A DNA stretch of 64,000 nt from Arthrobacter sp. Leaf69 (GTDB taxonomy: Bacteria > Actinomycetota > Actinomycetes > Actinomycetales > Micrococcaceae): NCBI RefSeq assembly GCF_001422645.1, contig NZ_LMLR01000010.1, positions 62,001 to 126,000 of the forward strand, given 5' to 3'. Positions 24,820 to 34,110 of this stretch are shown piece after piece (position 1 is the first letter of the stretch; each line of letters begins with the position of its first letter). Under the pieces are notes generated by a model. It saw nothing but the letters and a program-made list of their open reading frames with translations. It was not told the DNA's origin and ran no database searches. Made by a program: the position numbers and the translations under genes.

Positions 24820-25869
24820 TTACCTCGGGCCTTCTGTTGTGGCGGGATCGGTGGAGGAGTAGTCGATGACGGGGTATTCGATGACATGGCAGAGCGCGTC
24901 CAGCGTGCCGTCGGAGAGCTGCTGGACGACGTCGGGCAGCTCTCCGAGGGCGGAGGAGCCGGTGAGGAACACGTCGAACCCGGGATCGCGCAGCAGCGAA
25001 ACTGCGAGCCGGAGCCGGTCGGCGTTGGTGCGGCGGTGGCGGCGCGCGCGGGCCACGACGCCCACCTGGCTGGCACGGATGGAGAGCCGGCGGGCGTGGA
25101 AGTCCTCCCCGAGTGGCACGGTGACTTTGCGGTCGGCGTACCAGGACATTTCGATGACGTCGCCGTCGTCGCCCGCGAGCTGCAGGGCGCGCGCCAGGCC
25201 CGCCTCCGAGGCGGAGCAGTGGATGACGATGTCGCAGTCCGGCAGGGCGTCGTCGGGGTGGCTGAACTCGACGCCGAGTGCTTCGGCGAATGACCGCTTG
25301 GCGGGGTCGACGTCCACCAGCTGGAGCCGTCCGAGCGGGAATCCGGCCAGGAGCTTGGCCACCATGCCACCGACGAGGCCGGCGCCGATCACGGCGACGC
25401 GGTCGCCGAGGCGGGGCCCGGCCTCCCAGATTCCGTTGATAGCGGTCTCCACGGTGCCGGTCAGCACGGCGCGGCGGGCGGGAACGTCCTCCGGAACCTC
25501 GGTGAGCGACTCCACCGGGACGACGTAGCGGTCCTGGTGCGGGTACAGGCAGAAGACCGTTTTGCCCAGCCAGTCAGCCGGGCCGTCCTCGACGACGCCG
25601 ACGGAGAGGTAGCCGAATTTCACCGGGGACGGGAACGAGCCTTCCTGGTTCGGCGCAGCCATTTCCTCCGCCACGCATTCCGGGACACGGGCGTTGTGAA
25701 CCACCAGTTCGGTGCCTTTGCTGATCCCGGAGAACAGGGTGCGGACGAGCGCTTCCCCGGGGCCGGGGGCCGGCAGGTCCTCGTGCCGGAGCTCCCCTTC
25801 CTCGGGGCCGACGGTCCAATATGCGGTAGCGGTGGTGTGCTGTGCGGGTAGCTGGTCTGAAGTACTCAT
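24820..25869 (-). CDS. MDR-superfamily zinc-binding-type dehydrogenase
   Basis: The protein of about 349 residues has a GroES-like N-terminal domain (GEALVRTLFSGISKGTELVVHN) and a Rossmann domain with VAVIGAGLVGGMVAKLL. Catalytic zinc ligands typical of alcohol dehydrogenases (GHE) are not evident. ATG 25869 is the first start that gives a family-like N-terminus; the frame remains open upstream through the tRNA-Ser gene, which is not coding. It heads the operon with PTPS-like and glycosyltransferase genes. Confidence 0.8.
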   Translation of the reverse strand: MSTSDQLPAQHTTATAYWTVGPEEGELRHEDLPAPGPGEALVRTLFSGISKGTELVVHNARVPECVAEEMAAPNQEGSFPSPVKFGYLSVGVVEDGPADWLGKTVFCLYPHQDRYVVPVESLTEVPEDVPARRAVLTGTVETAINGIWEAGPRLGDRVAVIGAGLVGGMVAKLLAGFPLGRLQLVDVDPAKRSFAEALGVEFSHPDDALPDCDIVIHCSASEAGLARALQLAGDDGDVIEMSWYADRKVTVPLGEDFHARRLSIRASQVGVVARARRHRRTNADRLRLAVSLLRDPGFDVFLTGSSALGELPDVVQQLSDGTLDALCHVIEYPVIDYSSTDPATTEGPR

Positions 25870-26064
25870 CTTGCTGATGAATCTAGTCCCCCGCCCATGC
25901 GCGGGGAAGTGCCGGCGGCCCCGGGCGCGCCGCCGGTCGCGGTTTGCTGCGGGCCGCCTGCTGTCCGCGGCGGGCTGCGTCCGCGGGCTTCGGTGGCTGC
26001 GTCCGCGGGCCGCGGGGCCGCCGTTTTGTGGATGAGCGCTTTGCTCCGGTACCCTAGTCAGGTT

Positions 26065-26154
26065 GGTGACGTGTCCGAGCGGCCGAAGGTGCAACACTCG
26101 AAATGTTGTTTGGTGTAAAAGCCAACGTGGGTTCAAATCCCACCGTCACCGCCA
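26065..26154 (+). tRNA. tRNA-Ser (CGA)
   Basis: A 90-base class II tRNA with a long variable arm. The acceptor stem is GGTGACG/CGTCACC, the anticodon stem CAACA/TGTTG with loop CTCGAAA gives anticodon CGA, and the T-arm is GGGTTCAAATCCC. The 3' CCA is encoded. Accessory DNA begins just after this gene, so it probably served as an integration site. Confidence 0.95.
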
Positions 26155-26161
26155 GATAGCG

Positions 26162-26202
26162 AGGCCCCTGCTTCCCTTTGTTTACAAGGGAAGCAGGGGC
26201 CT
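26162..26202 (+). terminator. Rho-independent terminator after tRNA-Ser
   Basis: A 17-bp perfect stem (26162-26178 with 26186-26202) with a 7-base loop is followed by TTTGCTTTG. Confidence 0.88.
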
Positions 26203-26205
26203 TTG

Positions 26206-26748
26206 CTTTGCCCGACTCTGGATTATTGGCAAAGAATTGGCAAAACTTGCTAGTGCCTCCCCCGCCCGCCAACTTTGCGCTTCAACTCAGACGTCGAACC
26301 CAGGTCCTCCCCGCAGCCTCTGACATTCCTCGCCGGACCCATCCAACCCGGGGTAATCAACGGCACTGCGCTGGAAACGCTCCAATCCGCAGAAGGGCTC
26401 AGAGAAGAATGCGAATGAGGCGAGCCCAAGGCGACGACTCATCTAAACCGAGACGACCACCATCGACGGTCGGCTCCAACTCAGTCGATCAGGGTCCTGT
26501 TATGGACCGGAGGAGACATCAGGATCGTGGTGTTTTATGCGGCCTCTTCCATCGATGAGCCCAGATCGACCGTCGTTTCGGATCGCCACGGGGCCCGTCA
26601 AATTTTCCGCCCACCTTGTTGATGCACCGCGCCATGAACTGTGTGCCTCGGGAACCATCAGTGGCGGCCTTGCGGGGCGGACCTCATGACCGGGGTCGTT
26701 CGAGTGCCGGAAGCAGGTTCGTGTGGGGCAATCCGTTAGTCTGACCGA
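26206..26748. other. Gene-free left flank of the accessory region, with attggcaaa repeats
   Basis: This stretch of about 540 bases has no convincing gene. Two attggcaaa 9-mers (26225-26233 and 26236-26244) sit 70 bases after the tRNA-Ser. Such short repeats beside a tRNA resemble integrase arm or core sites, but no integrase gene is in view. Short open frames here (for example 26500-26862 minus) show no domain. The region may hold remnants of an integration event. Confidence 0.4.
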
Positions 26749-28008
26749 ATGGAAAACGGCATGGGGGTATGGCTCGGGGGCGAAGTCGTCGACGAGCCTT
26801 CGAGCGATCAGAGTTCGGAACGAATCAAATCTTGGCTGGCAGCTTTGCTCGACGGCGAGCATTTGTCGCTACTTACCGGCAATGGCCTAACCACCGGGGT
26901 TGCCTTCAATGCAGGGATCGAAGCACCGTCCATGGCTGGGGAGCCAGAGTTTGGAAAGTACACCAAACAAATACTTGACGATGCAGCTGCCACGTCGGCC
27001 CAGATGGGGCGGGGCAACAAGCCCAACATTGAGGACAAGCTGCGCAGCGCCCAGACCGTTCTAGACGGACTCGCAATCATCGAGCCAGACCAAACCGACA
27101 CCCAAGCCCTTAGGGCTTGCGTCGAAGCTCAGTTTGAGTTGCTCTTGAAATCGGTCCTAGGTTTCGAGCATGACCTTCGAAGTGCAATCGGAACGGAGAA
27201 GTACCAAACGGCGCTCAATTCAGCTGCCCGATTTCTTCTCGCTTTCGCGGCACGCCCGGGCGGCCGCGAGCGTCTAAACCTTTTCACCACAAATTACGAC
27301 CGACTCCTTGAGCATCTATGTGATCAACTAGGCATCCGGCCGCTTGACCGCTTTGTAGGCGGACTGGAGCCCAAGTTTCGCGCTTCTCGACTCGACGTCG
27401 ATATGCACTACAACCCACCAGGTGCCCGCGGCGAACCACGTTATCTCGAAGGCGTCCTTCATCTTGGTAAACTCCACGGCTCATTGGATTGGAACTGGTC
27501 CGAATCTCAGGGAGTCCACAAAGCCATGGTGCCATTCGGAGCGAAGCTAGCCACTTCACCCAGCCCATGGTCGAAGAACGTTCTGATATATCCGCGAAGC
27601 ACCAAGGACATCGAAACCCAGTTGTACCCGTACGCCGAGCTCTTTCGAGATTTCGCCTCGGCCGTCTGTCGGCCGCACTCAGTGCTGTTCACCTTCGGAT
27701 ACGGATTCGGTGATTCGCATGTCAACCGCATAATCCAGGACATGTTGACCATCCCCTCAACACACCTGGTTGTCTGCAGTTTTGACGCATCCCAATCCAT
27801 CGACAGTTGCCTCGGCGAATTCATCGCCAATCCGCAGATTTCGGCGTTTATCGGTCCTCATTACGCAACGATTGATGCAATCGGAAGGTTGCTTCCGAGG
27901 CTTTCGTCTGAACCACTAGTTCGCCGGCAAGGAAACTATCGTTCCATCGTCGATGCGACAAAGCCTTCCTTTGCTAATTCTTCACGAGATGCCGGCGGAG
28001 ACTCATGA
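26749..28008 (+). CDS. SIR2-like NAD-binding effector of a SIR2-HerA defence system
   Basis: The 419-residue protein has a SIR2-type NAD-binding fold: LSLLTGNGLTTG near residue 40, FTTNYDRLLEHL near 180, LGKLHGSLDW near 240 (the usual catalytic His region) and FGYGFGDSHVNRII near 317. Known defence SIR2 proteins hydrolyse NAD+ when triggered, aborting infection. ATG 26749 is used, with ATG 26761 as an alternative. The stop overlaps the HerA start (ATGA), so the two are translationally coupled. Base composition is lower in GC than the backbone. Confidence 0.88.
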   Translation: MENGMGVWLGGEVVDEPSSDQSSERIKSWLAALLDGEHLSLLTGNGLTTGVAFNAGIEAPSMAGEPEFGKYTKQILDDAAATSAQMGRGNKPNIEDKLRSAQTVLDGLAIIEPDQTDTQALRACVEAQFELLLKSVLGFEHDLRSAIGTEKYQTALNSAARFLLAFAARPGGRERLNLFTTNYDRLLEHLCDQLGIRPLDRFVGGLEPKFRASRLDVDMHYNPPGARGEPRYLEGVLHLGKLHGSLDWNWSESQGVHKAMVPFGAKLATSPSPWSKNVLIYPRSTKDIETQLYPYAELFRDFASAVCRPHSVLFTFGYGFGDSHVNRIIQDMLTIPSTHLVVCSFDASQSIDSCLGEFIANPQISAFIGPHYATIDAIGRLLPRLSSEPLVRRQGNYRSIVDATKPSFANSSRDAGGDS

Positions 28009-30080
28009 ACACGCCTGTCTCCGAGGCCGCGGCCCGCGTCATCGGCCGAGTGGAATCAGTTCGTGCAAGTGAGATTAAGGTACTCCTCGAGACCGAGGCT
28101 CCGCAGGCAACTGCATTCGGCCCGAGCATTCAACGCTTTCCGAGGATCAACGGCTACGTAGTCATCCCCATTGGATCGGGACTGCTGGTCGCGACAGTTA
28201 CGGCCATTTGGATGGACCCTGCCACAGTTCCACCTCGCCGAAACACAGACCAGAGCATTATTGATCTCCCGTTTCCTGTTCGCAGGCTTACCGCTAGCCC
28301 TATTGGGACGCTCCAATTCGCCGACGGGGGAGATGCATTGCGGCTCAACCGCGGAGTGTCCACGTTCCCGCCGGTTGGCTGCGAGGTCGCACTACCGACT
28401 AGCGCCGAGCTGAGGGCGGTGGTGGGAACGTCCGGCCATGGCAGGGTTCACATCGGCACCGCACCACTAGCAGATTCAACGAAAGTGTCGGTCGATCCCG
28501 ATCGCCTATTTGGTCGCCATCTGGCTGTTCTCGGCAATACAGGCAGCGGAAAATCGTGTTCCGTGGCCGGCCTCATCCGGTGGTCACACGAAGCGGCCAG
28601 ATCGTCCATGAACGGTGAACCACCGAACACCCATTTCGTCGTCCTGGACCCTAACGGCGAATACGCAACCGCATTCAGAGACAACGACCATGTTCGTTTG
28701 TTTCAAGTATCGCCAGACACTGCTGGAACTGATGACGGGGAGGGTGGCACGGCAGGAGCAACCACTGGCTACTTCGATCTGCCAAGCTGGATGTGGAACT
28801 CCAAAGAATGGGCAACGTTCGCGGGGGCTGCGTCAGCCACTCAACGACCGGTGCTCCATCAAGTTCTGAGACACCTGAGATCGGGGGCAGCTGTCGTCGA
28901 TTCAGCGAATCGCTCTCTGTTCTCAAAGCTCAGGGCCTACCGGCAACTCCTGTGGACAATGATCGAGAATGGGCCCGCTTCGGTCGCGGACTTCCCTGGG
29001 AAACAGAACTGCGGCCAGCTTCTCAAGGCCCTAGCGGAGGACCTGCAGCCTCATCAAGGAGAGGACGAACGAATCATCCCGATCGTCCGTGCCGCTACGT
29101 CTCTGTATCAATCACACGAATCGGTCAGTAAAGGTGGCACCTACTACTCGGCGTTCTCCGTGCAGTCGCTCACAAGATTCTTGCCTCACATTGACGCCAT
29201 CGTCGCAGATCTGGAATCCGATCCCGTCCAGTACGACATCAACATCGACTCTCCGGTTCCATTCCGGCTGGAGGATATGCCGGGGCAGCTCAATGCCTTG
29301 CTCACCACCACTGACGTGGCAGACAATGCAAAGTACATGTCCGGCCTGACACTTCGAATCCACGAGATCGTAGGAGACCGACGGCTCAAACCCATAATCG
29401 ACCCGGAAAATGACAGGGATCTGGCCAAGTGGCTCGAAGATCACCTTGGCCTCGTGAACTCGCCCAAGGGGCAGATCACGATCATCGACTTGTCCTTGGT
29501 TCCGTCCGACGTATTGACCCTCAGCATCGCAGCATTCGCCCGCCTCACCTTTGAGGCGTTGCAGCGCCTTCGACGGCTCGACCAGGAGACACTTCCAGTC
29601 GCTATGGTCCTCGAAGAGGCCCATAACTTCATTCGCAAACCGTCTTCGGAGGATTCCGGAGAACTGTCTGCCGCCACTCTGTGCCGGGAAACTTTTGAGA
29701 AGATCGCCCGCGAAGGGCGCAAGTTCGGTCTTGGGCTTGTTGTTTCCTCTCAACGGCCTTCCGAACTTTCGACCACGGTGCTGGCACAATGCAACACGTT
29801 TCTGTTGCACCGCTTGGTGAACGACCGCGATCAGGATCTCGTCCAGCGGATGGTCCCGGATAGCCTTGGGGGCATATTTCAGGAGCTACCAAGTCTGCCC
29901 TCACGCCAGGCGATTCTTCTGGGATGGGCCACCGAATTGCCTGTTCTGGTTGAGATGCGCGAGCTGGCCGAAGACCATCGGCCGCGTTCGTCCGATCCTG
30001 AATTCTGGAATTCCTGGATTCGACAGACGGTCCCAAATACGACCTGGCAGCAGGTCGCCGACGACTGGCAAAAGCCTTAG
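28005..30080 (+). CDS. HerA-like DUF87 ATPase of a SIR2-HerA defence system
   Basis: The 691-residue protein has an N-terminal HAS-barrel-like domain, then Walker A LGNTGSGKSCSVAGL near residue 176. Walker B is VAMVLEEAHNFI near 532, followed by VVSSQRPSELSTTVLAQCNTF and a likely arginine-finger region HRLVNDRDQD. This is the FtsK/HerA class of ring translocases. In Sir2-HerA (Nezha-type) systems the hexamer binds SIR2 subunits and both are needed for phage protection. It begins in the ATGA overlap with the SIR2 gene; no nuclease NurA gene accompanies it, which favours the defence assignment. Confidence 0.9.
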   Translation: MNTPVSEAAARVIGRVESVRASEIKVLLETEAPQATAFGPSIQRFPRINGYVVIPIGSGLLVATVTAIWMDPATVPPRRNTDQSIIDLPFPVRRLTASPIGTLQFADGGDALRLNRGVSTFPPVGCEVALPTSAELRAVVGTSGHGRVHIGTAPLADSTKVSVDPDRLFGRHLAVLGNTGSGKSCSVAGLIRWSHEAARSSMNGEPPNTHFVVLDPNGEYATAFRDNDHVRLFQVSPDTAGTDDGEGGTAGATTGYFDLPSWMWNSKEWATFAGAASATQRPVLHQVLRHLRSGAAVVDSANRSLFSKLRAYRQLLWTMIENGPASVADFPGKQNCGQLLKALAEDLQPHQGEDERIIPIVRAATSLYQSHESVSKGGTYYSAFSVQSLTRFLPHIDAIVADLESDPVQYDINIDSPVPFRLEDMPGQLNALLTTTDVADNAKYMSGLTLRIHEIVGDRRLKPIIDPENDRDLAKWLEDHLGLVNSPKGQITIIDLSLVPSDVLTLSIAAFARLTFEALQRLRRLDQETLPVAMVLEEAHNFIRKPSSEDSGELSAATLCRETFEKIAREGRKFGLGLVVSSQRPSELSTTVLAQCNTFLLHRLVNDRDQDLVQRMVPDSLGGIFQELPSLPSRQAILLGWATELPVLVEMRELAEDHRPRSSDPEFWNSWIRQTVPNTTWQQVADDWQKP

Positions 30081-30407
30081 GGAGTACCGCCGCCGAACAG
30101 TTCAGGACGCGTCATGGAGTCTGCACGGACTTCGTCTTGTGCGCGGCGCCGCCCAACGCACACAAAATAACAGGCATTATGTTGTGGGTTGCCTGCGCAC
30201 TGTCGGCCGAGCAAGCGGCCGGCAGTCGGTGGGCTGTGTTTGCACGACGACCTGCCGGTCGCGGAACATGCGCCGACAGGGTTTTGCCGGCGGGTGCCGC
30301 GGGAGGATGGGCTCACCTCCATCGAGCTTAACGTCGCCTCGTACTCCGTACTAGATCCGAAGAGCCCGCCCCTTGTGCAATGGCGAACGTCATGGAAAAG
30401 TGCGGCC

Positions 30408-30659
30408 ATGATCGAATCCGATGCTGAAGTCGCGCGCACCCTCAGCACAATTCCAGTTCGTGCGTCCCGCCAAATGACCGCCACCGAGTATCAGGTGCGC
30501 GTGGCCGAGGTCCTCAACCTTTTTGACATCGAAGCGGTGGGCGACGAAACGGGAATTCGTTACGGGGGCGAGGGCGTTGAGCTGGAAGATCAGCCTCTGG
30601 AAGCGGCCGTCCGCATACTCGTTGGGAAGCGATTCGGCATCCCGGAAGCTCTACGGTAG
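30408..30659 (+). CDS. Small hypothetical protein
   Basis: An 83-residue product (MIESDAEVARTLSTIPVRA...) with no recognised family. It ends in EDQPLEAAVRILVGKRFGIPEALR, which looks like folded protein sequence. The frame is open from 30189, but the upstream part resembles untranslated sequence. ATG 30408 with GGAAAAG 10 bases upstream is the best start. The interval 30081-30407 shows no other gene. Confidence 0.4.
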   Translation: MIESDAEVARTLSTIPVRASRQMTATEYQVRVAEVLNLFDIEAVGDETGIRYGGEGVELEDQPLEAAVRILVGKRFGIPEALR

Positions 30660-30819
30660 CCCAACAGTACGGATCCTTCGGATCTAGTGTCGCGTTCCTG
30701 AGTCTTCGTCCAGATCAAGGGGTGGCATCGATCGATCCAGCCGGGACCCCGGTCCCGAATCAAACTGCCATATTCACATGGCCCGGGCCATAGGGGTTCC
30801 GCCAGGTTCAACCCCGCAG

Positions 30820-30878
30820 TTATACGGAGTTCTAGGGGGTCTAGGGTTTTCCGTAGAACCCCCTAGAACTCCGTATAA
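30820..30878. repeat. Perfect 21-bp inverted repeat with 17-bp spacer
   Basis: Arms 30820-30840 and 30858-30878 are exactly complementary (ttatacggagttctaggggg at the left start). The element sits in a 415-bp gene-free interval (30660-31074) between the small hypothetical gene and the HA-domain gene. There is no T-tract. It could be an operator, a recombination site or an extrudable cruciform. Confidence 0.8.
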
Positions 30879-31074
30879 GTGGAAAGAGTTGGGGAAAGGG
30901 AGTGTCTCAGGGCGGTGCTGGCTTGGGTGACGATGACTGGTCTGGATGTCCTTGTCGCACCGGGGTGGACGCCGGACAACTGGCGCAGCGTCAGAGTCAC
31001 GACCCGTGAGCATCAAAACATTGCCCCAAACGGTGGACCGTTCCGGGCCGGCCCCGTGGCAGGATGAAACCACC

Positions 31075-31725
31075 ATGGACAGCAAGTTGCGGCGCGCTCC
31101 TGACGCGGAATGGGTGTTGATGTTCCGGCTCGGGCTGAGCCGGAAACGCATCGCTGAGCTGGTGGGGGCCGAACCCGCCACCGTCGGATACCATCTGGTC
31201 ATCGCCCGCCGCCAGGACCCGGGGCTCGAGGCGGAACATCTTGCGTCCGCACGCACCAAGTCCAGACGCTCCCCAGTGGACCTCGCCCGCATGCAAGAGA
31301 TCATCAGCTGGGTTACCGATGAAGGCCGGTTCCCTCGGGACCGCTCTGGCGACAAGGGTGAACGGTCAATGGCACGGTGGCTGTCCGCACGCCGGCGCGA
31401 AGCAGCCGAAGGCACCCTTGACCCGGCCTACAACCAAGGTCTGGCCCACGTGCCAGGGTGGACCGGAACCCACAGGGAAATGGCGGATGAAGCCCGCTGG
31501 CACGACCGCTTGGCCGAGCTCGCGGCTTTCCTGGAGGAAGGCCACGACTGGCCACGCCACCACCACTATGACTCCGAGCGCGAACACACGCTGGGCGTGT
31601 GGATCCACACCCAGCGCTACAAACGGCGCCGCGGCGACCTCGAACCTGTGAAGGTCAACCTGTTGGACACCACCGTTCCCGCCTGGCAGACCGGGAGGAC
31701 CAGAGGCCGCCCTCCCCGGCGGTGA
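31075..31725 (+). CDS. Helicase-associated-domain protein, copy 1
   Basis: The 216-residue product begins MDSKLRRAPDAEWVLM and has an N-terminal helix-turn-helix-like segment (LSRKRIAELVGAEPATVGYHLVIARR). Two helicase-associated (HA) modules follow, marked by W-x(n)-G-x-W patterns such as RSMARWLSARRREA and EHTLGVWIHTQRYKRRRGDL. HA domains are small DNA-binding helix bundles. No helicase motor is present. A near-duplicate lies at 43551-44201, and the two bracket the catabolic cassette. An upstream start at 30946 is possible but lacks homology with copy 2. Confidence 0.75.
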   Translation: MDSKLRRAPDAEWVLMFRLGLSRKRIAELVGAEPATVGYHLVIARRQDPGLEAEHLASARTKSRRSPVDLARMQEIISWVTDEGRFPRDRSGDKGERSMARWLSARRREAAEGTLDPAYNQGLAHVPGWTGTHREMADEARWHDRLAELAAFLEEGHDWPRHHHYDSEREHTLGVWIHTQRYKRRRGDLEPVKVNLLDTTVPAWQTGRTRGRPPRR

Positions 31726-31940
31726 CCGGAAGATCGCGCCTCCCGGCCTGTTGAACTGGTCTCCGATCGGTGAAAGTCCAGCCCGCCATGGGCAAGTCCA
31801 AGTCCGATGACGCAGTAAGGGGCGCCGTCCAAAAAGCGAACTCCATGAAGTTCGAGTCAAGTGCCCGCCGGCCGCAAACTCTTCGGCAGCATTTCCTGCA
31901 CGTAGCAGGTGGTGCGAGCCCAGCTGTACTTTGTGCAGTC

Positions 31941-31948
31941 TGTAGACA
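31941..31948. promoter_or_regulatory. Candidate GntR operator (tgtagaca), upstream of the regulator
   Basis: The 10-mer ctgtagacag (31940-31949) is the reverse complement of the 10-mer at 34110-34119. Both have the TGT-N2-ACA form typical of FCD-type GntR operators. This one is 14 bases before the GntR gene start. Confidence 0.5.
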
Positions 31949-31961
31949 GTATTCTTTATTG

Positions 31962-32639
31962 ATGATCCTGCAAGAAAGCCTCGTAACACTCGCCGCGCAT
32001 GAAATCAGGAAGTTGCTCGTGAGTGGAGAACTGGGCCCGGGCGATAAATTGAACGAACCTCCACTGGTCGAGCGCTTGGGCATCTCCAGGCCACCGCTGC
32101 GTGAGGCCCTCCGCGTACTCGAGAGTGAGGGACTCCTGGAGCAGACCCCGCGCAGGGGCTACCGCGTCGTCAACATGACCGATAAGGATGTCGAGGAGGT
32201 CTATTCCCTCCGGCGGGCCCTGGAGGCGTTCGCCGTAGACCTGCTGCTAGCACAAGATAAACCCCCGTCATTCGACGCCTTGAATCCGATTATGGCCTCC
32301 ATGCGGGCGGCCGCCAAGCGAGGTGACAGCGCCGGGGTTGTGCAGGCAACCGTCCAGTTCCACACTGGTATCGTGGCAGCGGCAGGGCACAGTCGGCTGA
32401 CCGACGTCTATCGCTCCCTCATGCTACAGATGCAGCTCAGCATGGCAGCCAACGTACGCAGCGAGGCCCGCACCAAGGGCGATCTCAGCAAGGGCTGCGA
32501 TCGCCACGCCGCCTTGCTGGAATGCCTGCGCACCGGCGACGCTAGCAGCATTCGTCACGAATTCGCGGAACATGGCGAGCGGGACTACCTGGACCGGAAA
32601 CCGGCGTTAGACGTAGAAACTGAGGCGGTTTCCCGATGA
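31962..32639 (+). CDS. GntR-family FCD regulator of the catabolic cassette
   Basis: The 225-residue protein has an N-terminal winged helix (LGPGDKLNEPPLVERLGISRPPLREALRVLESEGLL) and an FCD ligand domain (VEEVYSLRRALEAFAVDLL, then FHTGIV). ATG 31962 is preferred over ATG 31770, which would add 64 unrelated residues. Its stop overlaps the amidase ATG, so it is the first gene of that operon. Matching TGT-N2-ACA sites before this gene and before the solute-binding protein gene suggest it controls the whole cassette. Confidence 0.85.
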   Translation: MILQESLVTLAAHEIRKLLVSGELGPGDKLNEPPLVERLGISRPPLREALRVLESEGLLEQTPRRGYRVVNMTDKDVEEVYSLRRALEAFAVDLLLAQDKPPSFDALNPIMASMRAAAKRGDSAGVVQATVQFHTGIVAAAGHSRLTDVYRSLMLQMQLSMAANVRSEARTKGDLSKGCDRHAALLECLRTGDASSIRHEFAEHGERDYLDRKPALDVETEAVSR

Positions 32640-34054
32640 AACGCTCGCTGCTGGCGGTACTCAATTCAGCCTTCCTCGACGCCACTGCCATCGCGGAACA
32701 GGTCCGTGACGGCTCCCGCAAGGCTGCTGAAGTCTTGGCCGAAGCGCGGGCCGCCGCCACGAGCGCCCGATCGCTCAATGCATTGATCACCGAGGACTGG
32801 GAATCAGCGGCACTTGCTGCAGAGAACCTCGACCGCCGCCGTGCCGCCGGCGAGCGACTCGGCCCCCTGGCTGGCGTCCCGTTCAGCGTAAAGGACGTCA
32901 TTGCGGTGGCTGGCCTTCCCGTCACGGCTGGCAGTCTAGCCTTCGAAGGGAATGTTGCCACAACCACGGCCCCGGCCGTACAGCGCCTCGTAGAGGCGGA
33001 CGCGATTCTGGTAGGCAAAACGAACTGCCCAGAGTTCGCCTTCAGCATGACCTCCGACAGCCCGCTCCTGGGCAGGACCGCCAACCCGCGTTTTCCGGAG
33101 ATTACCCCCGGCGGATCTAGTGGCGGCGAAGCAGCCTCCCTCGCCGCGGGCATCTCCGCGCTAGGCATAGGAACAGACTTCGGCGGCTCGGTACGGTGGC
33201 CAGCCCAGTGCGTGGGTATTGCTGCGCTGCGACCCGGACTGGATGCGCTGCCCGGTGCCGGCCAAGTTCCGGGCATAGGCGGAAACTTCGGCGCAGACGA
33301 AACCATCCCGGTCATGGGTCCTGGAATGCAGGGAACCTTCCAAACCATCGGTCCGATGGCACGCTCCGTCCGTGATCTCCGCACGGCCTTCCTCGTGATG
33401 TCAGGGGCCCGGGATGCTGAAGCCGCCGTGCCAGACCTGAAGTCCGGTGCGCAACACCTACGCATTGCCTGGACTGACGGCTCCGACCTCGGGCCCGTAC
33501 GCCAGGAGGTCACCGCCTTGATGGAACGACTCGCGAGACAGCTGGCTGAGGATGGTCACAATGTCCTGCACGAGCCAACATTGTTCAACGACTGCCTGCC
33601 TAGCTACAACACCCTGCGGGCGCTCGATCCCATGGTTGACCTCGCAGCCGCGGTCGCGGGCCGCGAACACCAGATCACAGCAACGAACCTCCGCACCATT
33701 GAAGTATCGCTGTCGGCAACGCCAGCGGCGGTCAAACAGGCCTGGGAGTCGGCAGAAACCGCCCGGACTGCGGCCGTCGACCGGATAGAGGCCTTCGACG
33801 TCGTCCTGCTGCCCGTTGCCGGAGGGCCGGCGGCGGACCCCGACGGGCGGCTGGACATAGACGGCAGGCTCACCGAAGGCTGGGAAATCATGGGGCACTG
33901 CCGCGCCGTCACTCTAACGGGGTGCCCCGTTGTGTCACTGCCGGTGGCACTTTCCGCCCAAGGCTGGCCATTGTCGGTGCAGATTGTGGCTGGCCCGGCC
34001 GGCGAGCTTCAGGCGCTGAACTTCGCGGCATATCTGGAACGGCTCGGCATCTGA
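32636..34054 (+). CDS. Amidase-signature hydrolase
   Basis: The 472-residue protein carries the Ser-cisSer-Lys triad: K86 in PFSVKDVI, the Gly-Ser block PGGSSGGEAA at about 158-167, and nucleophile S185 in GTDFGGSVRWPA. Family enzymes hydrolyse carboxylic amides. The position next to an amino-acid-type importer and CoA transferases suggests it releases a carboxylic acid and ammonia or an amine from an imported amide. Gene start overlaps the regulator stop. Confidence 0.92.
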   Translation: MKRSLLAVLNSAFLDATAIAEQVRDGSRKAAEVLAEARAAATSARSLNALITEDWESAALAAENLDRRRAAGERLGPLAGVPFSVKDVIAVAGLPVTAGSLAFEGNVATTTAPAVQRLVEADAILVGKTNCPEFAFSMTSDSPLLGRTANPRFPEITPGGSSGGEAASLAAGISALGIGTDFGGSVRWPAQCVGIAALRPGLDALPGAGQVPGIGGNFGADETIPVMGPGMQGTFQTIGPMARSVRDLRTAFLVMSGARDAEAAVPDLKSGAQHLRIAWTDGSDLGPVRQEVTALMERLARQLAEDGHNVLHEPTLFNDCLPSYNTLRALDPMVDLAAAVAGREHQITATNLRTIEVSLSATPAAVKQAWESAETARTAAVDRIEAFDVVLLPVAGGPAADPDGRLDIDGRLTEGWEIMGHCRAVTLTGCPVVSLPVALSAQGWPLSVQIVAGPAGELQALNFAAYLERLGI

Positions 34055-34110
34055 TGAGCCCCGTTCGGCCCCCTCCCGCTATTCGTCAAGAGGGTGTTCA
34101 ATCGTAAAAC

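Noticed and set aside
25869..26136. Longer start of the MDR dehydrogenase through the tRNA-Ser gene
   Set aside because: The frame passes through a complete tRNA; the family-like N-terminus begins at 25869.
26500..26862. Minus-strand frame over the start of the SIR2 gene
   Set aside because: No domain and it overlaps a gene with clear motifs.
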